A stretch of DNA of 64,000 nucleotides, from positions 2,914,001-2,978,000 of the forward strand of contig NZ_CP177144.1 in assembly GCF_050389775.1 (NCBI RefSeq), in the 5' to 3' direction. The stretch is from Marinibacterium sp050389775 (lineage in GTDB: Bacteria; Pseudomonadota; Alphaproteobacteria; Rhodobacterales; Rhodobacteraceae). Positions 8,523 to 17,381 of the stretch are shown here, in pieces. Position 1 is the stretch's first letter. The number at the start of each line of letters is the position of its first letter. The position numbers and the translations under genes were made by a program. The notes below the pieces were generated by a model, which worked only from the letters and a program-made list of their open reading frames with translations, was not told the DNA's origin and made no database searches.

Positions 8523-9490
8523 GGGCATGTCCTTTCGTTGTCATCCGGGCGGCCGCGGACGCGGTGCCCCTGGTGCGGCCGTGCCTTGGCCGGCCCATCC
8601 CCGTCATTCCCCGGCGCAATCTCGCACGGGTCCGGGGATCGGGCCTAGAGCCGGAGTGCAACAGATCCGTGACGCTTGGCCCGGTGTCCGGCGATCCGGG
8701 CCGGGTGCCGCATCGTTGCGCGGGCGGTGCATCGGCCCAGGGGTCAACGCGGGCGGGGCCGGAGGCGTTCCGCAGGCGCCCGACAGCCGGGGCAACGGCG
8801 CGTGCCATGATTCCGCCTTGATTCTGCGGGGCAGCATTTTGAGGGCGCCGTAAATTCCCGAAAACAGGGGGAATTGAACGGGATTGGTGAACAATGCAGG
8901 CTAAGTTGCGGGTATTTATCCTTCGTGGGGCGCAGTAAGTTAACCAAGCAATCAGATTGAGACCCGCGTGTCCGAGGCGAGAGGCAGGGCGATGCAATCG
9001 TCGCTATGTTCAGGCGGTACATGTTGTAAAACAAATGGTTAGTGGTCATTCATGAAGTGTCACATGAGCATGTTAACCACTGCCCCTTGGTCATAAGCGC
9101 CTTTCTCCTCATGCGTGTGCGACGAATGATGGCAATTTTGCGTCTTTTTTCGCTTTGTTCTCCGGAATTGCGGCGGTAATCAGATGCCAGCCCAACTGGG
9201 GGGCAATCTGCTGGTCGCGGGGGCGGCCATACGTGACGGCACCGTGTTTCGGTGCTCTGGGGAAAACATGGATCGGTCGGCGATCCGGCGTGGGGCCGGA
9301 TGTGCCGTCATATCGGGGATCGGCCTCACCGGTCTCTGACGGCGTTCGCCTGTGCGGACATCGGCCGATATCGTCGTGCGCAGCATGCGCACCCCGGCAC
9401 GTCGGCCGCGGATCAGTCGAAATGCCCTTGGGGGGCTTCTGCCTGTCGATTTTGGCGGGCCGGTACGCAAGTACCGCCAAGGAGTGAACG
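8523..9490. other. Long intergenic region between divergent phnM and the Hint/RTX gene
   Basis: About 970 bp without a convincing gene. GC content drops clearly between about 8820 and 9150, as expected for promoters. Two GTTAACCA elements (around 8939 and 9072) resemble CtrA half sites. AGTGGT (9041-9046) and ACCACT (9076-9081) form an inverted repeat around a 29-base interior. Frames open on either strand here lack coding character. The last 40 bp hold the hairpin listed separately. Confidence 0.6.
9452..9484 (+). promoter_or_regulatory. 5'-leader hairpin abutting the ribosome binding site of the Hint/RTX gene
   Basis: TTGGC (9452-9456) pairs with GCCAA (9476-9480), and GGTAC (9462-9466) pairs with GTACC (9471-9475) closed by a GCAA tetraloop. 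Together they make a 10-bp stem with a 5-base bulge on one side. The ribosome binding site AAGGAG (9479-9484) begins in the last two bases of the stem, seven bases before ATG 9491. Folding could therefore influence initiation. Confidence 0.5.
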
Positions 9491-12097
9491 ATGACGCATA
9501 CGACGCCGCCGACCATGGCCGAAGACTTCGAGAACACCTATTCGGCGAACCTTGTGGGCCTGTGGGAATTTACCCTCGGCAACAGTGACGACACGCTTTA
9601 CGACCACGTGGCCGATGACACCGGGCTGGACGATGGCATCGCCCAGAACGGCAGCTTTCACGGTGCCTGGGTCACCGACAACGAGCTGGTCACCCACGGC
9701 GGCAGCTACTTCCAGGTCAATGGCCAGGACGCGCCCTTTGACCTCGACGAGGGCACGATCGTCCTGGAATTCACCCAGGCCGGCCACAACGGCGATTGCG
9801 ACAACACGCTGGTCAGCCGGGGCGAATATGCCGACCGCTACGACGAGGGGTTCCTGGATATCCGGGTGACCGCCGATGGCGCGGTCGAGGTCCAGCACGT
9901 GTCCGGCGGCACCGAGATCTGCGTGTCGACCTCGGACGGGATGTTCGATGCGGGCGACGACGTGCAGGTGTTCTATTCCTGGTCGGAAAGCGACGGCGGC
10001 GCGCTGAAGGTGGTCAATGCCACCGACGGCACCGAGGAAACCATCGAGATCGCCTCGGGCCTGTCGATGGATATCGGCGACAACGACAACCAGTCCTTTA
10101 CCTTCGGCGCCCGCGAATATGACGACGGCTGCTATGACCAGGGCTTTGTCGGCTACATGGATTACGTGGCCGTGCTGGACGGTGACGTGATCGGCGAAGG
10201 CGACGGCGTGGTCGAAGGCACCACCGGCGATGACGTGATCGACCTGGCCTATGACGGCGATCCCGACGGCGACATGATCGACAATGGCGATGCGATCCAG
10301 CCCGGCGCGGGCCCGGACGACGACATCGTCGAGGCCGGCGACGGCAATGACACGGTCCTGGCCGGCCAAGGCGACGACCAGGTCTATGCCGGCGGCGGCA
10401 ATGACATCGTGTCGGGCGGGGCCGGCAACGACGTGATCTATGGTGACAGCACCTATGCGGGCGGGGCGACCGGCTCGGTCCGCGAGGTCTTTGAATGGTC
10501 CGAGGCGCCCGATCCCAACGGCCCGGCCCCGATCGAGGACGGCGACCGGATCAGCGGGTTCACCCAGAACACCGGCAGCGTCGATGTCACCTTCAAGGTT
10601 CTCAATGCCGACCACGGGGTGACCAACAGCTACGACAACATCACCCAGGCCACCGCCGGCATCGACGATGACGGCAACGGGGTGAATGCCAACAGCTCGT
10701 TCCAATCGGTGCTGAACGGCGACCACAATGATGCCGACTACCGCCTGTCCTTCTCGGACGAGGTCGACAACGTGTCGTTCCGCATCAACGACCTGGATGG
10801 CGACGGGGTGGTCAAGGTCACGGCCTATGATGCCGACAACAACCCGGTCGAGATCACGCTGACCGTGGGCTCGAACCTCAGGCTGACCGATACCGACACG
10901 GTCACCGGCGGCGACACGGCCCAGCAAAGCGGGCATCACGAGAATTATGCCAATCCCGATCACCTGCCCAACTCGGTGCTGGTCGAGATCGAAGGCCCGG
11001 TCTCGCGGATCGAGATCGCCCATGACCAGAACGGCCATGACAATTCGGGCATCAACATCACCGATGTCTATTTCGATGCGGCCAGCCCCGAAGGCGCGGG
11101 CGACGATCTGCTCTATGGCGCCGAGGGCGACGACACGATCTATGGCGAGGGCGGCAACGACCTGATCGCCGGGGGTGACGGCAGCGACACGGTGTCGGGC
11201 GGCGATGGCAACGACATCATTTCCGGCGACAACGATCACGCCAACGACGGGGCCGACCGGCTGTCGGGCGATTACGGCGATGACACCTTCGTCAATATCG
11301 GCGCGGGCGACGTGATCGACGGGGGCGAAGACCCCGACGACGGCGACACCGACACGCTGGATCTCAGCGGCGCGGCCGAAGCGGTGAACCCGGGCGGCTC
11401 GCTCAAGGTCAATTATGCCGATGGCGACCCCGAAGCGGGCACCGTGCATTTCTATGACAAGGACGGCCAGGAAACCGGCACGGCGTCGTTCAGCAACATC
11501 GAGAAGGTGGTGATCTGTTTCACGCCCGGCACGCTGATCGCCACGCCGCGCGGGGAAAAGCCCGTCGAGTCGCTGCAGGTCGGCGACCGGGTGATCACCC
11601 GCGACAACGGCATCCAGGAAATCCGCTGGCTGGGTCAGCGCCAGCTGGACGCGATGGACCTGGCCCGCGCGCGGCACATGCGGCCGGTGCTGATCCGCAA
11701 GGGATCGCTGGGCAATGGCCTGCCGGAACGCGACATGATGCTCAGCCCCAACCACCGGGTGTTGGTGGCCAATGACAAGACCGCGCTTTACTTCGACGAA
11801 AGCGAAGTGCTGGTGGCGGCCAAGCACCTGACCGGACTGCCGGGGGTGGATATCGTCGATGTGAACCAGACGACCTACCTGCACATGATGTTCGACCACC
11901 ACGAGGTCGTGCTGTCGGACGGGGCCTGGACCGAAAGCTTTCAGCCGGGCGATTATTCGCTGGCCGGGATCGGCAATGCGCAACGCACCGAGATCTTTGA
12001 ACTGTTCCCCGAGCTGGAAACCGAAGCCGGGCTGGACGAGTATCAATCGGCCCGGCGCGCGCTGAAGAAACACGAGGTGCGCGTGCTCTTTTCCTGA
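9491..12097 (+). CDS. LamG-like/RTX/Hint domain calcium-binding protein
   Basis: 868 residues, very acidic, with no Sec signal. Residues about 20-240 open with LVGLWEFTLGN and resemble a laminin-G-like beta sandwich. Hemolysin-type calcium repeats of the GGxGxDxxx kind occupy about 246-316 and 536-600, separated by a beta-rich insert. A Hint domain starts at Cys676 (CFTPGTLIATPRGEKPVESL) and shows the LSPNHRVLV block and the C-terminal FDHHEVVLSDGAWTESF block, after which about 55 residues remain. Such proteins are typical of rhodobacterales and are thought to be exported by type I systems; the Hint module can in principle cleave at its cysteine. No ABC/MFP exporter genes adjoin it. The ribosome binding site AAGGAG fixes the start. 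Confidence 0.9.
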   Translation: MTHTTPPTMAEDFENTYSANLVGLWEFTLGNSDDTLYDHVADDTGLDDGIAQNGSFHGAWVTDNELVTHGGSYFQVNGQDAPFDLDEGTIVLEFTQAGHNGDCDNTLVSRGEYADRYDEGFLDIRVTADGAVEVQHVSGGTEICVSTSDGMFDAGDDVQVFYSWSESDGGALKVVNATDGTEETIEIASGLSMDIGDNDNQSFTFGAREYDDGCYDQGFVGYMDYVAVLDGDVIGEGDGVVEGTTGDDVIDLAYDGDPDGDMIDNGDAIQPGAGPDDDIVEAGDGNDTVLAGQGDDQVYAGGGNDIVSGGAGNDVIYGDSTYAGGATGSVREVFEWSEAPDPNGPAPIEDGDRISGFTQNTGSVDVTFKVLNADHGVTNSYDNITQATAGIDDDGNGVNANSSFQSVLNGDHNDADYRLSFSDEVDNVSFRINDLDGDGVVKVTAYDADNNPVEITLTVGSNLRLTDTDTVTGGDTAQQSGHHENYANPDHLPNSVLVEIEGPVSRIEIAHDQNGHDNSGINITDVYFDAASPEGAGDDLLYGAEGDDTIYGEGGNDLIAGGDGSDTVSGGDGNDIISGDNDHANDGADRLSGDYGDDTFVNIGAGDVIDGGEDPDDGDTDTLDLSGAAEAVNPGGSLKVNYADGDPEAGTVHFYDKDGQETGTASFSNIEKVVICFTPGTLIATPRGEKPVESLQVGDRVITRDNGIQEIRWLGQRQLDAMDLARARHMRPVLIRKGSLGNGLPERDMMLSPNHRVLVANDKTALYFDESEVLVAAKHLTGLPGVDIVDVNQTTYLHMMFDHHEVVLSDGAWTESFQPGDYSLAGIGNAQRTEIFELFPELETEAGLDEYQSARRALKKHEVRVLFS

Positions 12098-12300
12098 CCT
12101 GCCGTGGGTCGCGGCGCATGGTGATCATGGTCGTGGGCGTCACGGTCATCAGGTGCGCGCCTAGTATGGCGCAGTGGCCCGGGGTCCTGCGCGGAATGTG
12201 AGGTGTGATGATCCGGGGGTTGCCCGGACGGCGCGTGTCAATCGGTGGGGCACACCGCCAAGCGCGCGGTAAGGCAGGGCGGGGTCTTCGGCGCCGCGCG

Positions 12301-12460
12301 TCATTCCGGTGTCACGCTGCAAGGCAGACAGCACCCGTTGTCACGCCGAGATCCAGGCACCACCGAGTGTCACGCCGAGAGCCAGGCACCACCCGGTGTC
12401 ACGCCAACAGGCAGGCCCCGGTGCCGCACCCCATGGCAGGCATCACCCGGTGTCACCCCG
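12301..12460. repeat. Degenerate 29-bp tandem repeat
   Basis: About five to six head-to-tail units. Three consecutive units (12329-12415) are each exactly 29 bp and share CAC-C-GTGTCACGCC followed by GAG-CCAGG with few changes. A shortened 25-bp unit and a last partial unit follow, and a diverged unit precedes them. The last unit overlaps the stop codon of the MobA-like gene, so its final residues (GDTG) are encoded by repeat sequence. There are no spacers, so it is not a CRISPR. Confidence 0.8.
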
Positions 12461-13054
12461 TTCGGCGCGCCATGCGGCCCAGGCTTCGGGGGTGTCCAGG
12501 TCGGCGCGGGCGCGCTGGCCGGGCAGGGGCACCAGGCAGACATCTTTCCCGGCGGCAGCTACAACCGACCGTCCGCCTTCGTCACCGGCGAGGGCGGCAA
12601 GATCCGGGAACAATGGCGCGGCAAAGACGATGGGATGGCCGGGGGCGCCGTCCTGCGTCGTGCCGCGCCATACTTTATTTCCAGGCGTCCGGACGACCTC
12701 TGCCAGCACCGTCCGCAGATCGTCGGCCGTCAACTCGGGCAGATCGGCCAGCAGGACCATGACCGCCGGGCTGTCGGCGGGCAGGGCGGCCACGCCGGTG
12801 CGGATCGACGCGCCCATGCCTTCGGCCGCCTCGGCCACGGTCAGAGCGGTGACATCCAGCCCGGCCAGCGCCGCGTGGCGCGGATGGGGCGGGGCGGGCA
12901 GGGCAACGATGACCGGCCCGCGCGTGGCCTGGCGGGCGATGGCTGCCTGTCGGGCGACCAGCGGCACGCCGTCGATGCTTTCCATCAGCTTGTCGCGCCC
13001 ACGCATGCGGCTGGAAGATCCGGCGGCAAGCAGCAGGATGGGCAGATCGCTCAT
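12443..13054 (-). CDS. MobA-like NTP transferase (molybdenum cofactor cytidylyl/guanylyltransferase type)
   Basis: 203 residues. The N-terminal nucleotide-binding motif LLLAAGSSSRMRGRDKLME (residues 7-25) and the VMVLLADLPELTADDL block (the metal-binding Asp, near residue 100), followed by GHPIVF, are those of MobA/MocA-like nucleotidyltransferases. These attach CMP or GMP to molybdopterin or activate related cofactors. Its ATG overlaps the stop of the upstream flavoprotein gene by four bases (ATGA), so the two are co-translated. No molybdoenzyme is nearby, so the cofactor served is unknown. Its 3' end runs into the tandem repeat. Confidence 0.82.
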   Translation of the reverse strand: MSDLPILLLAAGSSSRMRGRDKLMESIDGVPLVARQAAIARQATRGPVIVALPAPPHPRHAALAGLDVTALTVAEAAEGMGASIRTGVAALPADSPAVMVLLADLPELTADDLRTVLAEVVRTPGNKVWRGTTQDGAPGHPIVFAAPLFPDLAALAGDEGGRSVVAAAGKDVCLVPLPGQRARADLDTPEAWAAWRAERGDTG

Positions 13055-15459
13055 CCGCGCATCCGCGTGCCATCGGGGTCAAAGAGCGGTCGGGTGATCA
13101 GCCGGGCCGGGCACATCCGGCCCAGGATCTCGATCTCGGCCTCGAGGCCCTCGCGGATGCGGTCGGTCGGCAGAAAGCCGATGGCCACGGATTGCCCGGA
13201 ATGATGGGCATAGCCGCCCGACGTGCAGAACCCCTGAACCCGGCCATCGAGCCAGATCGGCTCATAGGCATTCACATCGGCATCCTCGGCGTCGACCACG
13301 AAACTGGCCAGCCGCCGCGCGGGGCCGGCCGTCCGGTCGGCCTCGGCCGCGGCCCGGCCGATGAACGGGGCGGGCTTGGACCAGGCAATGAACCGGTCCA
13401 TCCCGGTCTCTGCCGGGGTGTAATCGGGCGAATATTCCCGCATCCAGCTGCCGAACCCCTTGTCCAGCCGCAGCGACATCATCGCCCGCATGCCGAAGGG
13501 CGCCATGCCCAGCGGCTGGCCGGCGGCCCAAAGCACGTCCCAGAGATGGCGCTGGACCATCGGGTCGCAATAGATCTCGTAGCCCAGATCGCCGGTATAG
13601 CTGACCCGCTGCACGATGCAGGAGGCCATGCCCAGGGTCATGGGCGCCACGTCGAGAAAGCCCAGGGTCTCGACCGGATAGGACGTGCAGGCGGCCAGCA
13701 CCTCGCGCGCGCGGGGGCCGGCGATCTGGAAACCGGTGCGCCGGTCTGAGATGTTGTCGATCTGCACGTCGCCTTCCAGGTGGTCGCGGAACCAGCGCAT
13801 GTGAAAGGCCTGGGCCCCGTAAGAGGCCGTCAGCTGGAACGTCTCCTCGTCCAGGCAGGAGATCGTGAAATCGCCGATCAGCCGGCCGCGTTCGGACAGC
13901 ATCGGCGTCAGCGCCACCCGGCCCGGCCGGGGCACCCGCCCGGCCATCACCCGGTCCAGCCAGTCCCGCGCGCCCGGGCCGGTCACGGCATATTTGCCGA
14001 AGTTCTGCAGTTCGTTGATGCCCACAGCCCCGCGCACGGCGGCAACCTCGCGGGCGGTGGCGGCAAAGGCGTTCGACCGCCGGAAGGAAGGCGTTTCAAA
14101 GCGCGGCTCGTCGCCCCTGGCAAAATAGTTCACCACCTCCAGCCCGTATTGCGCGCCCCAGACCGCGCCCATGCCATCGAAGAGATCATGCATCGGCGTG
14201 CGCCGCATCCCCCGGGCGGCGGGCAGTTCCTCGTTGGGATAGGAGACCGAGAAGCGTTTCTGATAGTTCTCGATGACCTTGGGCACGGTGTATCCCGGCG
14301 TCGTCCAATGGCCGAACCGGGCGACATCCATGGCAAAGACATCGCGTTCCGGCTCGCCTTCGATCATCCATTGCGCCAGCGTCAGGCCAACCCCGCCACC
14401 CTGGGAAAACCCGGCCATCACCGCGCAGGCCGACCAGTAATTGCGCAGCCCCGGCACCGGGCCGACCAGCGGGTTGCCATCGGGCGCAAAGGTGAAGGGC
14501 CCATGGATCACCGATTTCACGCCGGCCCGTTCCAGCACCGGGAACCGCCGGTAGGCAAAGGCGATCGACGCTTCGATCTTGTCGAAATCGTCGGGCAGCA
14601 GCTCGTGGCCGAAGGTCCAGGGCGTGCCGTCGACGGCCCAAGGCCGGCAGGGCTGTTCGTAGAAACCGATGCACAAGCCGCGGCCTTCCTGGCGCAGATA
14701 GCTTTCGCCGGCCGGGTCCATGACATGGGGATGTTCGCTGCCGCTGTCGTAGATTTCGGGGATGTCGTCGGTCACGATGTACTGGTGCGCCATGGGCAGC
14801 AGCGGCAGGTAGATCCCGGCCATCGCCGCCACCTCGCGCGCCCAGAGCCCGCCGGCATTGACCACGTGCTCGGCATGGATCGTGCCCTTGTCGGTCACTA
14901 CGTCCCAGGTGCCATCGGCCCGGGGGGTGGTCTCGATCACCTTGCAATGGGTTTCGATCGTCGCCCCGGCCATGCGCGCGGCCCTGGCATAGGCATGGGT
15001 CGTGCCCGACGGGTCGAGATGGCCGTCCAGCGGATCGTAGAGCGCGCCGATGATGCCGTCGAGATTGGTGATCGGCGAGATCCGGGCGATCTCGTCTGGC
15101 CCGATGATCTCGGTGTCCAGTCCCATGAACCGGTGCTTGGCCCGTTCGGCCACCAGCATGTCGAACCGGTCGCGGTTGTCCGCCAGGGTGATGCCGCCGA
15201 CGTGATGCAGCCCGCAGCTCAGCCCGGTGATCTCTTCCAGCTCGCGGTAAAGCCGGATCGTGTAGCCCTGCAGGGCGGCCATGTTGGTGTCGCCATTCAG
15301 CGTGTGGAACCCGCCCGCCGCATGCCAGGTGGAACCCGAGGTCAGCTCGGACCGTTCCAGCAACAGGACATCCGACCAGCCCAGCTTGGTCAGGTGGTAC
15401 AGAACCGACGCGCCGACGACGCCGCCGCCGATGACCGCGACACGGGTGGTTGTCTTCAT
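13051..15459 (-). CDS. FAD-dependent dimethylglycine/sarcosine dehydrogenase-like protein with C-terminal GcvT domain
   Basis: 802 residues. The N-terminal half is a DAO-type FAD domain: the dinucleotide motif VAVIGGGVVGAS at residues 8-19, the SGSTWHAAGG flavin-attachment-type block near 42, and the FTFAPDGNPLVGPVPGL block near 325. The C-terminal half (about 425-795) is an aminomethyltransferase/GcvT fold that would carry the formaldehyde unit to tetrahydrofolate, with RVSYTGDLGYEIY near 635. Mammalian dimethylglycine and sarcosine dehydrogenases have this order, as do marine bacterial enzymes of glycine-betaine and methylamine catabolism. The exact N-methyl substrate cannot be decided. It is divergent from the DUF2254 gene and coupled to the MobA-like gene downstream. 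Confidence 0.88.
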   Translation of the reverse strand: MKTTTRVAVIGGGVVGASVLYHLTKLGWSDVLLLERSELTSGSTWHAAGGFHTLNGDTNMAALQGYTIRLYRELEEITGLSCGLHHVGGITLADNRDRFDMLVAERAKHRFMGLDTEIIGPDEIARISPITNLDGIIGALYDPLDGHLDPSGTTHAYARAARMAGATIETHCKVIETTPRADGTWDVVTDKGTIHAEHVVNAGGLWAREVAAMAGIYLPLLPMAHQYIVTDDIPEIYDSGSEHPHVMDPAGESYLRQEGRGLCIGFYEQPCRPWAVDGTPWTFGHELLPDDFDKIEASIAFAYRRFPVLERAGVKSVIHGPFTFAPDGNPLVGPVPGLRNYWSACAVMAGFSQGGGVGLTLAQWMIEGEPERDVFAMDVARFGHWTTPGYTVPKVIENYQKRFSVSYPNEELPAARGMRRTPMHDLFDGMGAVWGAQYGLEVVNYFARGDEPRFETPSFRRSNAFAATAREVAAVRGAVGINELQNFGKYAVTGPGARDWLDRVMAGRVPRPGRVALTPMLSERGRLIGDFTISCLDEETFQLTASYGAQAFHMRWFRDHLEGDVQIDNISDRRTGFQIAGPRAREVLAACTSYPVETLGFLDVAPMTLGMASCIVQRVSYTGDLGYEIYCDPMVQRHLWDVLWAAGQPLGMAPFGMRAMMSLRLDKGFGSWMREYSPDYTPAETGMDRFIAWSKPAPFIGRAAAEADRTAGPARRLASFVVDAEDADVNAYEPIWLDGRVQGFCTSGGYAHHSGQSVAIGFLPTDRIREGLEAEIEILGRMCPARLITRPLFDPDGTRMRG

Positions 15460-15570
15460 GGACAGGTTCCTTCAGCTTGGCGCGGAAACTGTCGGCCCGC
15501 CATGGGCCGGAAACAAGCCGAAACGCGACGCCCGGCGTCGTTTTCAGCCAAGGGAAAGGAACCTCGGCCC

Positions 15571-16773
15571 ATGGTGCGATCGGTTCTGCGCATGTTGGGG
15601 CAGGTGCTGCGGCGGCTGGCCACGCGGGTTCTGCTGATTGCCTCGCTGGCATTGGTGGCCCTGGCCGCGTCGGTCTTTGTCGGTCCGGTGGTGCCGGACT
15701 GGCTGGTCGAACGGCTGGGCGTGGATTCCCTGGATACGATCCTGAACATCCTGGCCTCGTCGATGCTGACGGTCACGACCTTCTCGCTGTCGATCCTGAC
15801 CGGCGCGATCCAGTTCGCCTCGTCGTCGGTCACCCCCCGGTCGCGGCTGGTGCTGCGCGACGATGCGCTGACCAACATGGTGCTGGCCAATTTCGTCGGG
15901 GCCTTTGTCTTTGCCCTCTTGGGCATCATCCTGCGGGCCACGCCGTTCATGGGCGAGGCCGAGAGCGCGCTGCTGTTCCTGCTGACCGTTGCGGTGATTG
16001 CCGTGGTCATCGTGTCGATCCTGCGCTGGATCGATCACCTGGCCCGGCTGGGCGCGATGGACGAAACGGTGGCCGTGTTCGAAACAACCGCCCTGCGCGT
16101 GATGCAGGGATTCAACGCCCGGCCGGCCCTGGGCGGCCACGTGGTCAGCCGCGAGGATATCGACGCGCAATCGGATCATCCGGCGCTGACGGCGGCGGCG
16201 TCCGGCTACGTGGAACAGATCTTCGAAGACGCCCTGCAGGATGCGGCCAGGGACGCCGGGGTCGATCTGTATGTTGCCGTGCGGCCGGGCGATTACGTCG
16301 TGCCGGGCATGCCGCTGGCCTGGATGGTCGGCGGGGCGCCGACCGGCGGCCAGGCCGACAGCCTGCGCGGCGGTTTCCGCATCACGACCAACCGGCTCTT
16401 CGAACAGGATCCCCGGCTCTGTGTCATCGTGCTGACCGAAGTGGCCAGCCGGGCCCTGTCGCCGGGCATCAACGATCCGCAGACGGCCATCGACGTGGTC
16501 CACCGGCTCAGCGCCATCCTGCTGCATTGTGCCCCCGACCTGTCCCGCGGGCCCGACGAGATCACCAATGACCGGCTCTACATGGCCCCGACCGACCCTG
16601 ATGCCTTCTTTCGCGCGACATTCGACGTCATCGCCCGCGACGGCCAGGACAAGGCCGAGATCGGCGGCGCAGTGGACGCCGCGCTGGACCGGCTGGAGGG
16701 CTTCGGCAACGACCGCGTGCGCGCGGCCGCCCGGGCCTGCCGCGCCCGCCTGCAGGATCGGCCACGCGGCTGA
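15571..16773 (+). CDS. DUF2254 family membrane protein
   Basis: 400 residues from ATG 15571, preceded by AAGGAA. The upstream frame is open for about 1.8 kb but only as a shadow of the opposite gene. Four hydrophobic segments lie in the first 160 residues (around 18-36, 60-80, 110-130, 138-155). A soluble domain follows that contains the family's conserved VASRALSPGINDPQTAI and DVVHRLSAIL blocks near 290-315. The family is an uncharacterised inner-membrane protein family of proteobacteria, and function is unknown here too. Confidence 0.85.
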   Translation: MVRSVLRMLGQVLRRLATRVLLIASLALVALAASVFVGPVVPDWLVERLGVDSLDTILNILASSMLTVTTFSLSILTGAIQFASSSVTPRSRLVLRDDALTNMVLANFVGAFVFALLGIILRATPFMGEAESALLFLLTVAVIAVVIVSILRWIDHLARLGAMDETVAVFETTALRVMQGFNARPALGGHVVSREDIDAQSDHPALTAAASGYVEQIFEDALQDAARDAGVDLYVAVRPGDYVVPGMPLAWMVGGAPTGGQADSLRGGFRITTNRLFEQDPRLCVIVLTEVASRALSPGINDPQTAIDVVHRLSAILLHCAPDLSRGPDEITNDRLYMAPTDPDAFFRATFDVIARDGQDKAEIGGAVDAALDRLEGFGNDRVRAAARACRARLQDRPRG

Positions 16774-16782
16774 CGGCCAGGC

Positions 16783-17166
16783 TCAGGCGGCCGCGCTGTC
16801 TTCCTCGCCGGCGGCAAAGCGCGCCTGGGCCGCGGCCACGGCGCCTTCGTTCGACACCGCCCATGTGGTCAGCGCCAGCAGCGGGTCCATCAGCGTCTCG
16901 CCCAGGTCGGTCAGCGCGTAATCGACGCGCGGCGGGATCGACGGCGTGACCTTGCGCGCCACCAGCCCGTTGCGCTCCAGCTCGCGCAGGCAGGCGGTCA
17001 GCGATTTCTGGGTCACCCCGCCGACCGACCGGCGCAGGTCGGAAAACCTGTGCGGCCCGCGCGACAGGTGCAGCACGACGATGACCGACCATTTCGAACC
17101 AACCGTCTGCAACAGGTTGCGCACGGCGGGGCAGCGCGGATCGCCATGGCGGGGCAATGGTTTCAT
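16783..17166 (-). CDS. HxlR family winged-helix transcriptional regulator
   Basis: 127 residues from ATG 17166 (a TTG directly before it could add one residue). The N-terminal CPAVRNLLQTVGSKWS stretch has the cysteine-preceded helix typical of HxlR proteins, some of which sense electrophiles or quinones through that cysteine (here Cys13). The winged helix follows with RFSDLRRSVGGVTQKSLTACLRELERNGLV. It is divergent from an FMN reductase gene, a common regulator-target layout, and the shared 215-bp region contains a perfect 6-5-6 palindrome. Likely a repressor of the reductase and of itself. Confidence 0.88.
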   Translation of the reverse strand: MKPLPRHGDPRCPAVRNLLQTVGSKWSVIVVLHLSRGPHRFSDLRRSVGGVTQKSLTACLRELERNGLVARKVTPSIPPRVDYALTDLGETLMDPLLALTTWAVSNEGAVAAAQARFAAGEEDSAAA

Positions 17167-17232
17167 CAAGGATACCTCGGTTTCGGGAACGTGCCGTCTT
17201 GTGGCGCGTTACTGGGACGTTATCTAGGCGTC

Positions 17233-17249
17233 GGTATCATATGGATACC
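17233..17249. promoter_or_regulatory. Likely HxlR operator (6-5-6 palindrome)
   Basis: GGTATC (17233-17238), five bases, then GATACC (17244-17249), a perfect inverted repeat in the divergent region. A further half site GATACC lies at 17171-17176, overlapping the start region of the regulator gene. Position and symmetry fit a dimeric winged-helix repressor; binding is inferred. Confidence 0.55.
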
Positions 17250-17381
17250 ACGGTTTCCGACGGCAACCAAGGTGCGACCACCGGACAGCCCAAGGATGAC
17301 ACCCCGCCGCGCGGCCCCGATCAGGAGGAGGGACCGGCCCGCCGCGCCGGCAGAAGAATGACAGGACCAGGAGAAGCAACC

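Noticed and set aside
9109..9537. Minus-strand ORF of 142 codons in the long leader region
   Set aside because: Composition is atypical, it runs into the start of the Hint gene, and it has no recognisable motif.
9413..12073. Open frame of 886 codons antisense to the Hint/RTX gene
   Set aside because: It has a hydrophobic, repetitive, Val/Ile/Asp/Gly-rich composition produced by antisense reading of GC-rich RTX DNA. No domain, no ribosome binding site, and the plus-strand gene is unequivocal.
12301..12460. CRISPR array
   Set aside because: The 29-bp units are joined directly, without spacers, and diverge from each other; no cas genes are nearby.
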